Origin: an uncultured Bacteroides sp.
GTDB taxonomy: Bacteria; Bacteroidota; Bacteroidia; Bacteroidales; Bacteroidaceae
Direction of reading: 5' to 3'
NCBI GenBank assembly: GCA_905197435.1
Contig: CAJJYX010000087.1
Location: forward strand, 1 to 13,168
Length of the DNA: 13,168 nt
Positions 6,855 to 13,168 of this stretch are shown here, piece by piece. Both the position numbers and the translations under genes were made by a program. Each line of letters starts with the position of its first letter. The stretch's first letter is position 1. The notes beneath the pieces were generated by a model. The model was not told the DNA's origin and searched no databases. It saw only the letters and a program-made list of their open reading frames with translations.

Positions 6855-7314
6855 TCTGCTGTTCCTCCTTTTTTCTTTTTATAAGGTATTCCTCCTCGAA
6901 CTCCCGGGTAAGCATGATGATCCGCTTGCTCAGCACCACCAGGTCGATGGTGGCCTTTTCCAGATTGCGGAGCAGGGCGAACGCCCGTTTCTCGCCGAAA
7001 TTGGACTTGACTGCCTTCACAGTCTGGTTGTAGTTGTTGCCGATGGCCTGGAACTGGTGATAGAAATTTGTAAGTCTGATGTAGTAGTCCATCGCAACCT
7101 TGTCGATTCTGACGACCTTCATTTCACGTCCGAAAATCATCGCCTTGATGAATCTTGCCCGTTGTTTCATCCCGGATTTTTCAAACAGCAGCTCGAAATT
7201 TCCGTTCTCTTCCGAAGTCAGTTTGATACCGTAGCGGAATACTGCCGGGTCGGTCTTCGGTTTTCTGCCCGTGCTTCTTCTTGTTCTTCTTTTACTGTTT
7301 TCTTCCATACGCAT
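6844..7314 (-). CDS. mobA: MobA, relaxosome accessory DNA-binding protein
   Basis: This 156-residue protein has a strongly basic N-terminus (KRRTRRSTGRKPK, about 8-20), then a segment compatible with a ribbon-helix-helix fold, and a helical C-terminal half. The segment FYHQFQAIGNNYNQTVKAVKS (84-104) is the signature seen in MobC-family relaxosome proteins of many plasmids and is the best evidence for the call. It probably binds oriT next door and loads the MobB relaxase. The first ATG is at 7312-7314; a second in-frame ATG at 7306-7308 would remove two residues and cannot be excluded. It is the first gene of the mob operon and overlaps mobB by 11 bases. A large hairpin lies directly upstream. 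Confidence 0.9.
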   Translation of the reverse strand: MRMEENSKRRTRRSTGRKPKTDPAVFRYGIKLTSEENGNFELLFEKSGMKQRARFIKAMIFGREMKVVRIDKVAMDYYIRLTNFYHQFQAIGNNYNQTVKAVKSNFGEKRAFALLRNLEKATIDLVVLSKRIIMLTREFEEEYLIKRKKEEQQNGG

Positions 7315-7344
7315 TGAGATTTTCTGTTTCTGATTTTACGTCAT

Positions 7345-7476
7345 GGATTTCCGACTTTGGAGGAAATCCCTCCCGAGCCTTCAGGCGAGTGGCAAGTTTG
7401 TTTTGGGATGCCCGAATCATTTCGGGCTGCCCAAAACACAACTTGCTATGTTCGCTTGAACATGAATTTGCCTGAA
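7345..7476. repeat. Large hairpin region upstream of mobA (element D)
   Basis: GGATTTCC 7345-7352 pairs with GGAAATCC 7362-7369. A long hairpin follows: GCAAGTTTGTTTTGGG 7392-7407 with 7430-7446 (16 pairs, one bulged base), capped by GCCCGAA 7410-7416 with TTCGGGC 7421-7427 around a four-base loop. TTCAGGC 7380-7386 with GCCTGAA 7470-7476 closes an outer stem. Another small hairpin, GTCAAA with TTTGAC, is at 7477-7493. On the minus strand this is the leader of mobA. It may control mob expression or be part of oriT. It does not share the loop sequence of the elements at 3354 and 11497. Confidence 0.75.
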
Positions 7477-7559
7477 GTCAAATTGAGTTTTGACCTTCAG
7501 CCTCATTCTTCGGCTTCGGGATAACTCCATCCGGCATCCATTCCGTTGTCGGTGGCAAA

Positions 7560-7960
7560 GTTACGGCGGTATATCTACCTATAAAACAGTATGTTATATG
7601 TAACAAGATGTCATACGATGACAAGTGTCGTCACCGTCTCCGGATGATGGCGATTATTCGGGAAAATCCTTTTTTATTTGCAGTGCGGACGGTTGCAACC
7701 AGCCTTCTGATAGCGGAATAATGGTCATATTATCCGATGATTCCGGTAACGGTTGGGATGATGGAAGCAATATCGGACGGGACCGTTGACGGATTGTCAT
7801 GACCAACAGACAGACCGCGGATGGAAGCGATGTCGGAAAGATGCGGTAACAGTAGCATCAAAGGTTATGACACTGGATGATACCGTTAATGGATGCGGAT
7901 TTGGATGGTTGGAAAGAAACGTCTGCGGATTCACGGATTAGTGGATGACACCGGTATTTA
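7560..7960. other. Candidate oriT and GATG-rich repeat region
   Basis: No gene is visible between mobA (starts 7314) and traA (starts 7988), and the divergent mob/tra junction is where the origin of transfer is expected in this family. Palindromes cluster at the left: TGTTA-TATG-TAACA at 7592-7605, and TGTCAT 7609-7614 with ATGACA 7618-7623 around a three-base loop. To the right, GATG-containing words recur at least a dozen times. GGATGATGG occurs at 7642-7650 and 7756-7764, and GATGGAAGC occurs at two places about 60 bases apart (near 7760 and 7819). These could be binding sites for MobA or TraA. I cannot identify the nick site. Confidence 0.5.
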
Positions 7961-7987
7961 TTCAATAACAATTAAAAAGAAAGACTT

Positions 7988-8755
7988 ATGAGTAAAGAAA
8001 CTTTGTTCGTTGCGATTAGCAACCAGAAAGGAGGGGTCGGGAAATCGGCCCTGTCCGTAGTGCTTGCCAGTTACTTCCATTTCGAGAAGGGACTGAACGT
8101 GGCTATCGTTGACTGTGACTCTCCCCAACACAGTCTCGTACGTATGAGGGAGCGTGACAAAAAGGCTGTTTCCAACAGTGCCTATTACCGGCAACTGATC
8201 AAACAGCAGTGGAACCAAGTGCAGAAAAAGGCCTATCCCATTGTAGGCTCCACCGCTGAAAAGGCAAGGGAGGCGGCTGATGCGATTGCGGCAAGCGGGG
8301 ATTACGACCTTATTTTCGTGGATCTTCCCGGAACGGTCGAGTCCACCGGGGTATTCCGTACGATTGTCAATATGGATTACGTGCTTACTCCCACCGTTCC
8401 GGACCTGATTGTGATGCAGAGTACGCTGTCCTTTGCCACGACTGTACTTGACCATATCAAGAAGATGGAAAATACCCCGTTACTCAAGGACATCTTCTTT
8501 TTCTGGAACAAGTTGAAAAAACGTACCAATGTGGAGATTCTCAGGTCATATTCGGAAGTCATGAGGGAGCTGCATCTGACAGTCCTCGACAGCACACTTC
8601 CTGACCTGTGCCGTTATGAAAAGGAGATTACCCATGCCAAGCGTGCCTTTTTCCGTTGCACGCTGCTGCCGCCTCCGGCCAGACAACTGGAAGGCAGCGG
8701 ACTGGTGGAACTTGCGGAAGAACTTATGGTCAAACTTAAACTCGGACAGTCATGA
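7988..8755 (+). CDS. traA: TraA, ParA/MinD-like ATPase
   Basis: This 255-residue deviant-Walker ATPase has KGGVGKS at residues 14-20, the Asp-containing switch segment VDCDSPQHS at 41-49, and DLIFVDLPG at 107-115. These are the three hallmarks of the ParA/Soj/MinD group. There is no DNA-binding extension, so it is a short ParA of about the family's usual size. It opens the tra operon, divergent from mobA across the candidate oriT. Its role in CTn transfer is not well defined; ParA-like proteins on conjugative elements may position DNA or the transfer machinery (inference). Its last bases overlap the traB start as ATGA. No convincing promoter match was found just upstream; the leader is A-rich (AATTAAAAAGAAAGA), giving a weak ribosome site. 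Confidence 0.93.
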   Translation: MSKETLFVAISNQKGGVGKSALSVVLASYFHFEKGLNVAIVDCDSPQHSLVRMRERDKKAVSNSAYYRQLIKQQWNQVQKKAYPIVGSTAEKAREAADAIAASGDYDLIFVDLPGTVESTGVFRTIVNMDYVLTPTVPDLIVMQSTLSFATTVLDHIKKMENTPLLKDIFFFWNKLKKRTNVEILRSYSEVMRELHLTVLDSTLPDLCRYEKEITHAKRAFFRCTLLPPPARQLEGSGLVELAEELMVKLKLGQS

Positions 8756-9189
8756 AAAAGAAAATCGTAGAGGTGGACGAAGATGTCCTGAAGGAAATCA
8801 TTGTCGGTGACATACCTGTTTTCGGCAAGGACAGCCCCGCCCCGAAAGAAAAGTCCGTGGAACATCAGGAAGCGAAAAGCCCCGCCGCAACCGTACCGGC
8901 AGATACTCCAGCGGAAAAGCCCTCCGTGGAGAAGCCCAAAAGGAAAAAGGATGAATCCTTCGGATACCGGGAAAGGTTTCTGGTCAATATACCCGCGTCA
9001 AACCGTTCCCATGTGTATATCAACCGTGAAGTGGCCGAGTGCATCAAACGGGTACTGCCTGTCATCGCTCCGGAGATGAGCATATCCGGCTTTATCAGCA
9101 ATATCCTTGTGGACCATCTACAGAAACACTGGGACGAAATCAACGAATTGTATAACAAAGAGTATTATAAACCATTAAAACCATTTTGA
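8752..9189 (+). CDS. traB: TraB, DUF3408 family protein
   Basis: This 145-residue soluble protein has an acidic start (KKKIVEVDEDVLKEIIVGD), a Pro/Ala/Lys-rich flexible linker (about 27-66), and a C-terminal DUF3408 domain at about 70-145. The domain contains VYINREVAECIKRVLPVIAP (88-107), then MSISGFISNILVDHL (109-123). That domain resembles a ribbon-helix-helix fold (strand VYI, helix, then helix after ISGF), so DNA or partner binding is plausible but unproven. It overlaps traA by four bases (ATGA) and is followed by traC after two bases. The next gene carries the same domain, so the pair looks like a tandem duplication. Confidence 0.88.
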   Translation: MKKKIVEVDEDVLKEIIVGDIPVFGKDSPAPKEKSVEHQEAKSPAATVPADTPAEKPSVEKPKRKKDESFGYRERFLVNIPASNRSHVYINREVAECIKRVLPVIAPEMSISGFISNILVDHLQKHWDEINELYNKEYYKPLKPF

Positions 9190-9191
9190 TT

Positions 9192-9647
9192 ATGACACAG
9201 ATTATTTTTCAGGCCATTGTTGCCTGTTGCTGCATTTACACTGTTTACAGATTGTCATTGTTTATTTTCCGTAGGCTGTTCAAGGGCAGGAAAAGCGGAA
9301 AGGATGTCCGCGACGTTTCTGTAGAAACGGCAGACATCACAAGACATGACAATGGGGATGATGATACTTCCGAAATAACATTTGAGGTACTGGAAAACAC
9401 ATCCGCTTTCAAATCTTCGGAAACCGGTTCTTATAAATCCTCCTATTTGGTAAGTTATCCTGTAGGCAACCGGATACAAGTATATATCAACCGGGAGAGT
9501 TATGCCTACATCAAGCGTTTTCTGGCAGTTACCGCTCCTGAGATGCCCATTTCCGGTTTTGTAAACAGGATTATAGATGAACATTTGAAGAAGTACGAGC
9601 ATGAGATGTCAAAGCTGTACACGGAATGTATCACCAAACCTTTATAA
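9192..9647 (+). CDS. traC: TraC, membrane-anchored DUF3408 protein
   Basis: This 151-residue protein has an N-terminal hydrophobic helix (about 3-29, IIFQAIVACCCIYTVYRLSLFIF) followed by a basic stop-transfer patch RRLFKGRKSGK. That predicts a single membrane anchor with the rest in the cytoplasm. After an acidic linker, the DUF3408 domain (about 85-151) repeats the TraB pattern: VYINRESYAYIKRFLAVTAPEMPISGF at 97-123. I use the ATG at 9192 rather than the in-frame TTG at 9186, because it lies two bases after the traB stop, the same spacing as at the traC/traD and traE/traF junctions. It may tether a TraB-like interaction domain to the membrane (inference). Confidence 0.87.
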   Translation: MTQIIFQAIVACCCIYTVYRLSLFIFRRLFKGRKSGKDVRDVSVETADITRHDNGDDDTSEITFEVLENTSAFKSSETGSYKSSYLVSYPVGNRIQVYINRESYAYIKRFLAVTAPEMPISGFVNRIIDEHLKKYEHEMSKLYTECITKPL

Positions 9648-9649
9648 TT

Positions 9650-10405
9650 ATGACTGCGATATTTTATTTTACCGTAAAGGCAGTATGTGCTGTCTATATA
9701 TTGTGCCATTTGTGGACATTTATTTTCCACAGACGTATGTACGGAATATGGGACCGCATTTTAAGGCTGATGCGGATTGCCCGTGTCAGAGTGTGGAGAT
9801 ACCGCAGACAACGCAAGGAAGAGCCGGAGCGTCGTGCCCGCAGAAAGGCAAGGCGCAGAAAGCCGGAAACGGATAAGTCCAAAGGAAAAACCGAAACGGC
9901 TGTTCCGTCCTCTTCTTCGGATGACGATGATGTGATAGGCAAGACAAAGGTCATCTATCTGGAAGACCCGAAAGTAGCAAGGATGACTCCAACCCGTTCC
10001 GAGCCGATGGAGAAAATTCCATTGGAGGAAGACGAGGATATCGGTTCTGATGATGTGGAGCAGGAAAACAAAGGACTGACAGAAGAAGAGCGTGAGGAAC
10101 TGATGGCTCCCGTAGATGCCGAACCCGACCCGGATTTCAACACGGCATTGACAATCGAGGAAATAAACAACGTGGCGGAAGTACTTACTTCCGGGATTGT
10201 TGACGAACAGAAAGCCCTGCGTGCCGCAAGAACCATCCATTACAAACTGAGTGAAACGGAGATACTGGCTTTCCTGACCGACAAGCTGAGCAATCTGGAG
10301 AAGGTGAACGGTTTGCTTGACAAGTATCTGGGAAACCGGAGGGGTGTATCAGGAAGAAAAGGCAGTAAGGAAGATGAGCCTTTCGATATAGACAAGTATG
10401 CGTGA
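9650..10405 (+). CDS. traD: TraD, DUF4122 family protein with membrane anchor
   Basis: This 251-residue protein has one N-terminal hydrophobic helix (about 3-27), then a very basic stretch (residues 41-72, many Arg), an acidic low-complexity linker (SSSSDDDD at 87-94; EEDEDIGSDD at 126-135), and a helical C-terminal region (about 165-228) with IEEINNVAEVLTSGI. I recognise it as the DUF4122/TraD protein of Bacteroides conjugative transposons. It is not related to the F-plasmid TraD coupling protein. The ATG at 9650 is two bases after the traC stop and is preferred over an upstream in-frame ATG at 9626 that lies inside traC. It is the last gene before the minus-strand insertion in the tra region. 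Confidence 0.85.
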   Translation: MTAIFYFTVKAVCAVYILCHLWTFIFHRRMYGIWDRILRLMRIARVRVWRYRRQRKEEPERRARRKARRRKPETDKSKGKTETAVPSSSSDDDDVIGKTKVIYLEDPKVARMTPTRSEPMEKIPLEEDEDIGSDDVEQENKGLTEEEREELMAPVDAEPDPDFNTALTIEEINNVAEVLTSGIVDEQKALRAARTIHYKLSETEILAFLTDKLSNLEKVNGLLDKYLGNRRGVSGRKGSKEDEPFDIDKYA

Positions 10406-10499
10406 TCAGGAAGTTCAAACGTGGCCATCCTGAAACGGTCAGATGAAGGAGATTCTGGTTGAATCTGAAAGAGTGATACATACAGGATAACTTTAGTTT

Positions 10500-10547
10500 C
10501 ATACCCCTGCTTTCCCTTTTTAATATTTAGGGGGAAGTGGGGGTATG
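10500..10547. terminator. Inverted repeat, likely bidirectional terminator
   Basis: CATACCCCTGCTTTCCC (from 10500) faces GGGGAAGTGGGGGTATG (ends 10547), forming a long stem with small mismatches around an AT-rich loop. It lies between traD (plus, ends 10405) and the 101-residue gene (minus, ends 10569), as expected for a terminator shared by convergent genes. There is no clear T-run on either side of the stem, so termination efficiency is uncertain; T-rich sequence lies within the loop. Confidence 0.5.
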
Positions 10548-10568
10548 CGATATGAGACGGTGGATATC

Positions 10569-10874
10569 CTATTTCCTATCCGGGTACAAAAGGTCGGGAC
10601 TGACATTGATGAAACGTACATAATCCTCCGTATGCGCGAAAGACTCGTCATTGATTCGTCCAGCCAGTTCATCGGGTGTCAGACATTCCACATCGTAGAA
10701 TGTCTCGTCTTCAGGATCATCCAGACTTCTGGCGGGGGATTTCCTCCACATCTCAATGATTTTCTCATCAGAAACGTCTCTGCTGAAAAAACCGCAGTTC
10801 CATACAAAAGCGAGTAATCGTGTTTCTCTTTTCCCTGTATGGTCAGGGATTTTAATCTGTTTCTTTGATTTCAT
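10569..10874 (-). CDS. Hypothetical 101-residue protein, coupled to the SLOG gene
   Basis: I do not recognise this protein. It begins MKSKKQIKIPDHTGKRETRL, continues LAFVWNCGFFSRDVSDEKIIEMWRKSPA, and ends acidic with DYVRFINVSPDLLYPDRK. It has a basic N-terminal third and an acidic remainder, with no membrane segment or signal peptide. Its start lies 23 bases inside the end of the upstream SLOG gene, so translation is probably coupled and the two may work together. It lies in an opposite-strand pair inserted between traD and traE, and ends before the inverted repeat at 10500-10547. Confidence 0.75.
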   Translation of the reverse strand: MKSKKQIKIPDHTGKRETRLLAFVWNCGFFSRDVSDEKIIEMWRKSPARSLDDPEDETFYDVECLTPDELAGRINDESFAHTEDYVRFINVSPDLLYPDRK

Positions 10875-11469
10875 AAGTTCCTATTTTTAAATCTGTCCAT
10901 TTTATATTCGGTTTATTTGGTTCATGATTGTTTTGCAATGCAGTTATGTCCGTTATCACTTCTCCAGTAAACAGATTGATGACTTCCCGTCCAGTTTCCA
11001 CGGCCTTTTTCACGGTATGGTATGTACCTCCGTTGCACACGTTGTCCCAATATGCTATTACCATTGAAGCCCTGCTGACCATATAGGTGTCACGGCGCAG
11101 GTAACATCCCCTGTAATATTTTTCTGAAAGCATCACTACCCGGTCAGCCTTCTTAAGCAGTTCCCTGTAAAGCAGCTGGTCTTGCGGGTCAAACCATTCG
11201 GCTTGGGCTCTGAAAGGGATAGCAGCCGCCAGTGTCATATCCTCATATTGTTCTTTCAGTTGCAGGACAGCTTCAGCCGCTATCATGTCGAACCCTTCTG
11301 CCATGCCCGAATAAAATTCTCTGAAACCTTCTTCATAGAGGTTTTTTATCATAGTTATGACCTTTCCCCTGATTTGTCCGCTGAGGTTCCGGTAGTCCTT
11401 GTTTTCCTGCATCAGTCTTTGCTTCCGGTGTCCCGTGAATGCCGCTACCTTTTTTTCTTCCTGTTTCAT
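10852..11469 (-). CDS. SLOG-domain (DUF1273/YpsA-like) protein
   Basis: This 205-residue protein has the SLOG Rossmann-like pattern of DUF1273/YpsA. FTGHR is at 11-15, SGMAEGFDM at 54-62 (the glycine-rich nucleotide-binding turn), IPFRAQAEW at 84-92, RRDTYMVSRASMVIAYWD at 125-142, and GGTYHTVKKAV at 147-157. SLOG proteins are predicted to bind or process nucleotides or nucleotide-derived signals, and relatives occur in stress and defence contexts. The substrate of this one is unknown. The last 30 or so residues are extra and polar. It is transcribed against the tra operon, heads a two-gene unit with the 101-residue gene, and has structured repeat copy C just upstream. It is a cargo or modulatory gene rather than a channel part. 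Confidence 0.88.
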   Translation of the reverse strand: MKQEEKKVAAFTGHRKQRLMQENKDYRNLSGQIRGKVITMIKNLYEEGFREFYSGMAEGFDMIAAEAVLQLKEQYEDMTLAAAIPFRAQAEWFDPQDQLLYRELLKKADRVVMLSEKYYRGCYLRRDTYMVSRASMVIAYWDNVCNGGTYHTVKKAVETGREVINLFTGEVITDITALQNNHEPNKPNIKWTDLKIGTYEIKETD

Positions 11470-11496
11470 GATGTTCTGTTTTTTGTTCTACATGTG

Positions 11497-11652
11497 TCCG
11501 GTATATGCCGGAGTTTGATTTCTTGCAGGCTTTTCTGTCCCGTGCCTGGATACTGCAAGGCTTGTCGGGAGAAAATACCGCAAGCGCAGCGAGGATGATT
11601 TTCTCCCGGGCAACCGGAACGGCCTGCCTTGCAGATTCCGTAAAGGCACGGG
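11497..11652. repeat. Structured repeat, copy C (shared with 3354-3506)
   Basis: Nested pairing: CCCGTGCC 11539-11546 with 11645-11652 (8 perfect), CTGCAAGGC 11553-11561 with 11626-11634 (9 perfect), and GGGAGAAAAT 11567-11576 with ATTTTCTCCC 11598-11607 (10 perfect). The 21-base loop 11577-11597 is identical to 3433-3453 in copy B. A small hairpin, TCCGG 11497-11501 with CCGGA 11508-11512, stands beside the SLOG gene, as in copy B. The inner stem differs from copy B yet stays paired, showing compensatory change. It lies 28 to 183 bases upstream of the SLOG start and about 180 bases before traE. Confidence 0.82.
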
Positions 11653-11715
11653 CTACCTTTGCCGGAAGAATCAAATGCCGTTTTTCCGCTGTTTTTTCTT
11701 TGTCGCAATCCCTTT

Positions 11716-11752
11716 ACGATGTAACGTAATGACACCCGATGTTACGCATCGT
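11716..11752. promoter_or_regulatory. Inverted repeat, possible operator upstream of traE
   Basis: ACGATG at 11716-11721 is inverted as CATCGT at 11747-11752, and inside it GTAAC (11721-11725) faces GTTAC (11741-11745). The site lies just upstream of the candidate traE promoter and could bind a regulator. Some similarity to the GTTA/TAAC palindrome in the candidate oriT region (7592-7605) is visible but weak. Confidence 0.3.
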
Positions 11753-11757
11753 CAGCG

Positions 11758-11790
11758 TTGTAAATCAATGAATTAAGCGTTATATATTCG
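11758..11790 (+). promoter_or_regulatory. Candidate traE promoter
   Basis: TATATTCG at 11783-11790 matches the Bacteroides -7 consensus TAnnTTTG at all but one position. A TTG at 11758-11760 lies 22 bases upstream as a possible -33 element. It would place the transcript start about 40 bases before the traE ATG at 11835. The neighbouring intergenic region gives traE its own promoter, separated from traA-D by the opposite-strand pair. Confidence 0.4.
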
Positions 11791-11834
11791 TGGTCGAAAT
11801 CATTTTTTGTCTCACCAAATAAAAGTTTCGACAC

Positions 11835-12131
11835 ATGAAAAAAAGATTCTTTTTTGCAGCCATGGCGCTGCTTGCAACGACAGGGGCTTTCGCCCAGGGT
11901 AACGGTATCGGCGGCATCACTGAAGCCACCAACATGGTCACTTCCTATTTCGATCCGGGAACCAAACTGATTTATGCCATCGGAGCCGTGGTCGGCCTTA
12001 TCGGGGGCGTGAAGGTCTATTCCAAGTTTTCCTCGGGAGATCCCGACACTTCCAAGACGGCAGCCAGCTGGTTCGGCGCCTGCATCTTTTTAATCGTGGC
12101 CGCCACCATCTTACGCTCATTCTTCCTCTGA
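11835..12131 (+). CDS. traE: TraE, VirB2-like pilin candidate (DUF4134)
   Basis: This 98-residue protein has a clear signal peptide (MKKRFFFAAMALLATTGAFA, cleavage after AFA at residue 20). The mature chain has two membrane helices at about 44-63 and 78-97, joined by a polar loop with KFSSGDPDTSKT. Size, signal and two-helix layout match the VirB2/TrbC pilin group, and the sequence is the DUF4134 family always found at this place in CTnDOT-type operons. It should be an inner-membrane protein and possibly a pilus subunit. It starts the second block of tra genes, two bases before traF (stop, TT, ATG). Confidence 0.93.
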   Translation: MKKRFFFAAMALLATTGAFAQGNGIGGITEATNMVTSYFDPGTKLIYAIGAVVGLIGGVKVYSKFSSGDPDTSKTAASWFGACIFLIVAATILRSFFL

Positions 12132-12133
12132 TT

Positions 12134-12466
12134 ATGGCGGAGTATCCTATCAACAAGGGAATCGGCCGCAGTCCTGAGTTCAAGGGGCTGAAAAGCCAGT
12201 ACCTGTTCATCTTCGCCGGCGGACTGCTCACCCTGTTCGTCCTGTTTGTCATCATGTACATGGCAGGCATCGACCAGTGGGTATGTATCGGTTTCGGTGT
12301 CACCTGCGCCTCGGTGCTTGTCTGGGTGACTTTCCGCCTGAACGCGAAATACGGTGAATGGGGACTGATGAAATTGCAGGCGCTGCGCCGCCATCCCCGC
12401 TACATCATCAGCCGGAAGGGTTTCCTCCGGTTGATTTGTCTAATCCCCAAAAAACGAAGCGTATGA
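12134..12466 (+). CDS. traF: TraF, VirB3-like protein (DUF4133)
   Basis: This 110-residue protein begins MAEYPINKGIGRSPEFKGL, the typical DUF4133 opening, and has two membrane helices at about 22-44 and 49-68. A basic cytoplasmic C-terminus (ALRRHPRYIISRKGFLR) follows. The two-helix layout next to a VirB4-type ATPase gene matches VirB3, an inner-membrane assembly factor of type IV secretion channels. It follows traE by two bases and overlaps traG by four (ATGA). Confidence 0.92.
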   Translation: MAEYPINKGIGRSPEFKGLKSQYLFIFAGGLLTLFVLFVIMYMAGIDQWVCIGFGVTCASVLVWVTFRLNAKYGEWGLMKLQALRRHPRYIISRKGFLRLICLIPKKRSV

Positions 12467-13168
12467 GAAATGTAATGAAAGCCGCCACGCTGGAAAGCCG
12501 GTTTCCGCTGATGGCCGTCGAGCACGGGTGTATCATCAGCAAGGATGCCGACATCACCGTGGCCTACAGGGTGGAGCTGCCGGAAGTGTTCACGTTGACA
12601 CGCGCCGAGTACGAGACCCTCCATTCCACATGGGCGAAGGCTGTCCGGGTTCTGCCGAACTACAGCATCGTCCACAAGCAGGACATCTTCATTGAGGAGA
12701 GCTACAGACCTGATATCTGCCGGGATGACCTGAGTTTCCTCAGCCGCAGCTTTGAAAGACATTTCAACGAGCGGCCGTACCTGAACCATACCTGCTATCT
12801 GTTCCTGACAAAGACCACGAAGGAACACAGCCGCACGACAAGCAGCTTCAATGCCCTCACGCGCGGGTTCATCATCCCCAAGGAGATGCAGGACAAGGAT
12901 ACCGTCGCACGCTTTCTGGAATGCTGCGGGCAGTTCGAGCGTATCGTGAACGACAGCGGTCTGCTCCGCATGGTCAGGCTGACGGACGAAGAGATTACCG
13001 GTACGGAAACCTCCGCGGGCATTATCGAAAAGTATTTTTCGCTTTCGCAGGAAAATACGACCAGCCTGCAGGACATCACTCTCGGAGCCGGGGAAATGAA
13101 GGTCGGCGACAACCTGCTCTGCCTGCATACCCTCTCCGAAACGGAAGACCTGCCGTCATCCGTGGGTA
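12463..13168 (+). CDS. traG: TraG, VirB4-type conjugation ATPase (N-terminal part)
   Basis: The frame is open from the ATG at 12463 to the window end, giving the first 235 residues. It reads MRNVMKAATLESRFPLMAVE, then GCIISKDADITVAYRVELPE, and LPNYSIVHKQD near residues 65-75, the usual N-terminal DUF3875 domain of Bacteroides TraG. The Walker motifs of this large ATPase (normally over 800 residues) lie beyond the window. It should power channel assembly and substrate transfer at the inner membrane. The start overlaps the traF stop as ATGA. It is a partial gene only because of the window edge; no disruption is seen. Confidence 0.93.
   Translation, partial: MRNVMKAATLESRFPLMAVEHGCIISKDADITVAYRVELPEVFTLTRAEYETLHSTWAKAVRVLPNYSIVHKQDIFIEESYRPDICRDDLSFLSRSFERHFNERPYLNHTCYLFLTKTTKEHSRTTSSFNALTRGFIIPKEMQDKDTVARFLECCGQFERIVNDSGLLRMVRLTDEEITGTETSAGIIEKYFSLSQENTTSLQDITLGAGEMKVGDNLLCLHTLSETEDLPSSVG

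Noticed and set aside
7958..8455. Minus-strand frame opposite traA
   Set aside because: It lies antisense to the clear ParA-like gene and has no recognisable motif.
9186..9191. TTG start for traC
   Set aside because: The ATG at 9192 is two bases after the traB stop, the same spacing as in neighbouring junctions; TTG starts are uncommon here.
11333..11735. Minus-strand frames upstream of the SLOG gene (11333-11674 and 11466-11735)
   Set aside because: They run across the structured repeat copy C and have no domain-like sequence; the SLOG gene itself is far better supported.
12400..13128. Minus-strand 242-residue frame opposite traG
   Set aside because: The plus strand encodes the characteristic TraG N-terminus, coupled to traF by an ATGA overlap, so the minus frame is a shadow.
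1..13168. CRISPR array, tRNA or rRNA genes, insertion sequence transposase
   Set aside because: No regularly spaced direct repeats with unique spacers, no tRNA cloverleaf and no transposase or integrase motif were seen anywhere in the window.

Overview
The window is the mobilization and early transfer region of a Bacteroidota integrative conjugative element (conjugative transposon) of the CTnDOT/CTn341 type. Three things support this: a minus-strand mob operon (mobA accessory protein, mobB relaxase, mobC VirD4-type coupling protein), a divergent plus-strand tra operon in the usual order (ParA-like TraA, two DUF3408 proteins, TraD, then TraE, TraF and TraG), and Bacteroides-style signals, including a perfect TAnnTTTG -7 box and little Shine-Dalgarno sequence. 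Gene symbols follow the CTn nomenclature by protein resemblance and order; no database search was run.

Layout, left to right. 1-619 has no convincing complete gene. It holds a lysine/arginine-rich possible tail of an upstream gene, several short hairpins, and a very long imperfect inverted repeat (344-518). 620-1876 is an AT-rich cargo gene for an AAA+/DUF4143 ATPase, ending at a bidirectional terminator (1911-1954). 1988-3325 (minus) holds four small genes (DUF4120, DUF4121 and two uncharacterised) downstream of mobC. 3542-7314 (minus) is mobC, mobB, mobA. 7315-7987 is a 670-base non-coding region with a large hairpin beside mobA, small palindromes and GATG-rich repeats; it is the best place for oriT. 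7988-10405 (plus) is traA-traB-traC-traD, tightly packed. 10569-11469 (minus) is a two-gene insertion in the tra region: an uncharacterised 101-residue protein and a SLOG/DUF1273 protein. 11470-11834 is a non-coding divergent region with a structured element and a candidate traE promoter. 11835-13168 (plus) is traE-traF-traG; traG runs off the window.

How the parts fit: MobA and MobB should assemble at oriT between mobA and traA and nick it. MobC would dock this complex to the mating channel. TraE (VirB2-like pilin), TraF (VirB3-like) and TraG (VirB4-like ATPase) begin the channel operon. TraA-D are cytoplasmic and inner-membrane proteins of less certain role.

The most unusual signal is a pair of structured repeats at about 3354-3506 and 11497-11652. 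They share an identical 21-base apical loop, while the flanking stems differ in sequence but remain paired. Each lies upstream of a minus-strand accessory operon. A third, looser relative lies at 344-518. These may be a cis-acting RNA, a strand-specific DNA hairpin such as a single-strand replication origin, or a dispersed palindromic repeat.
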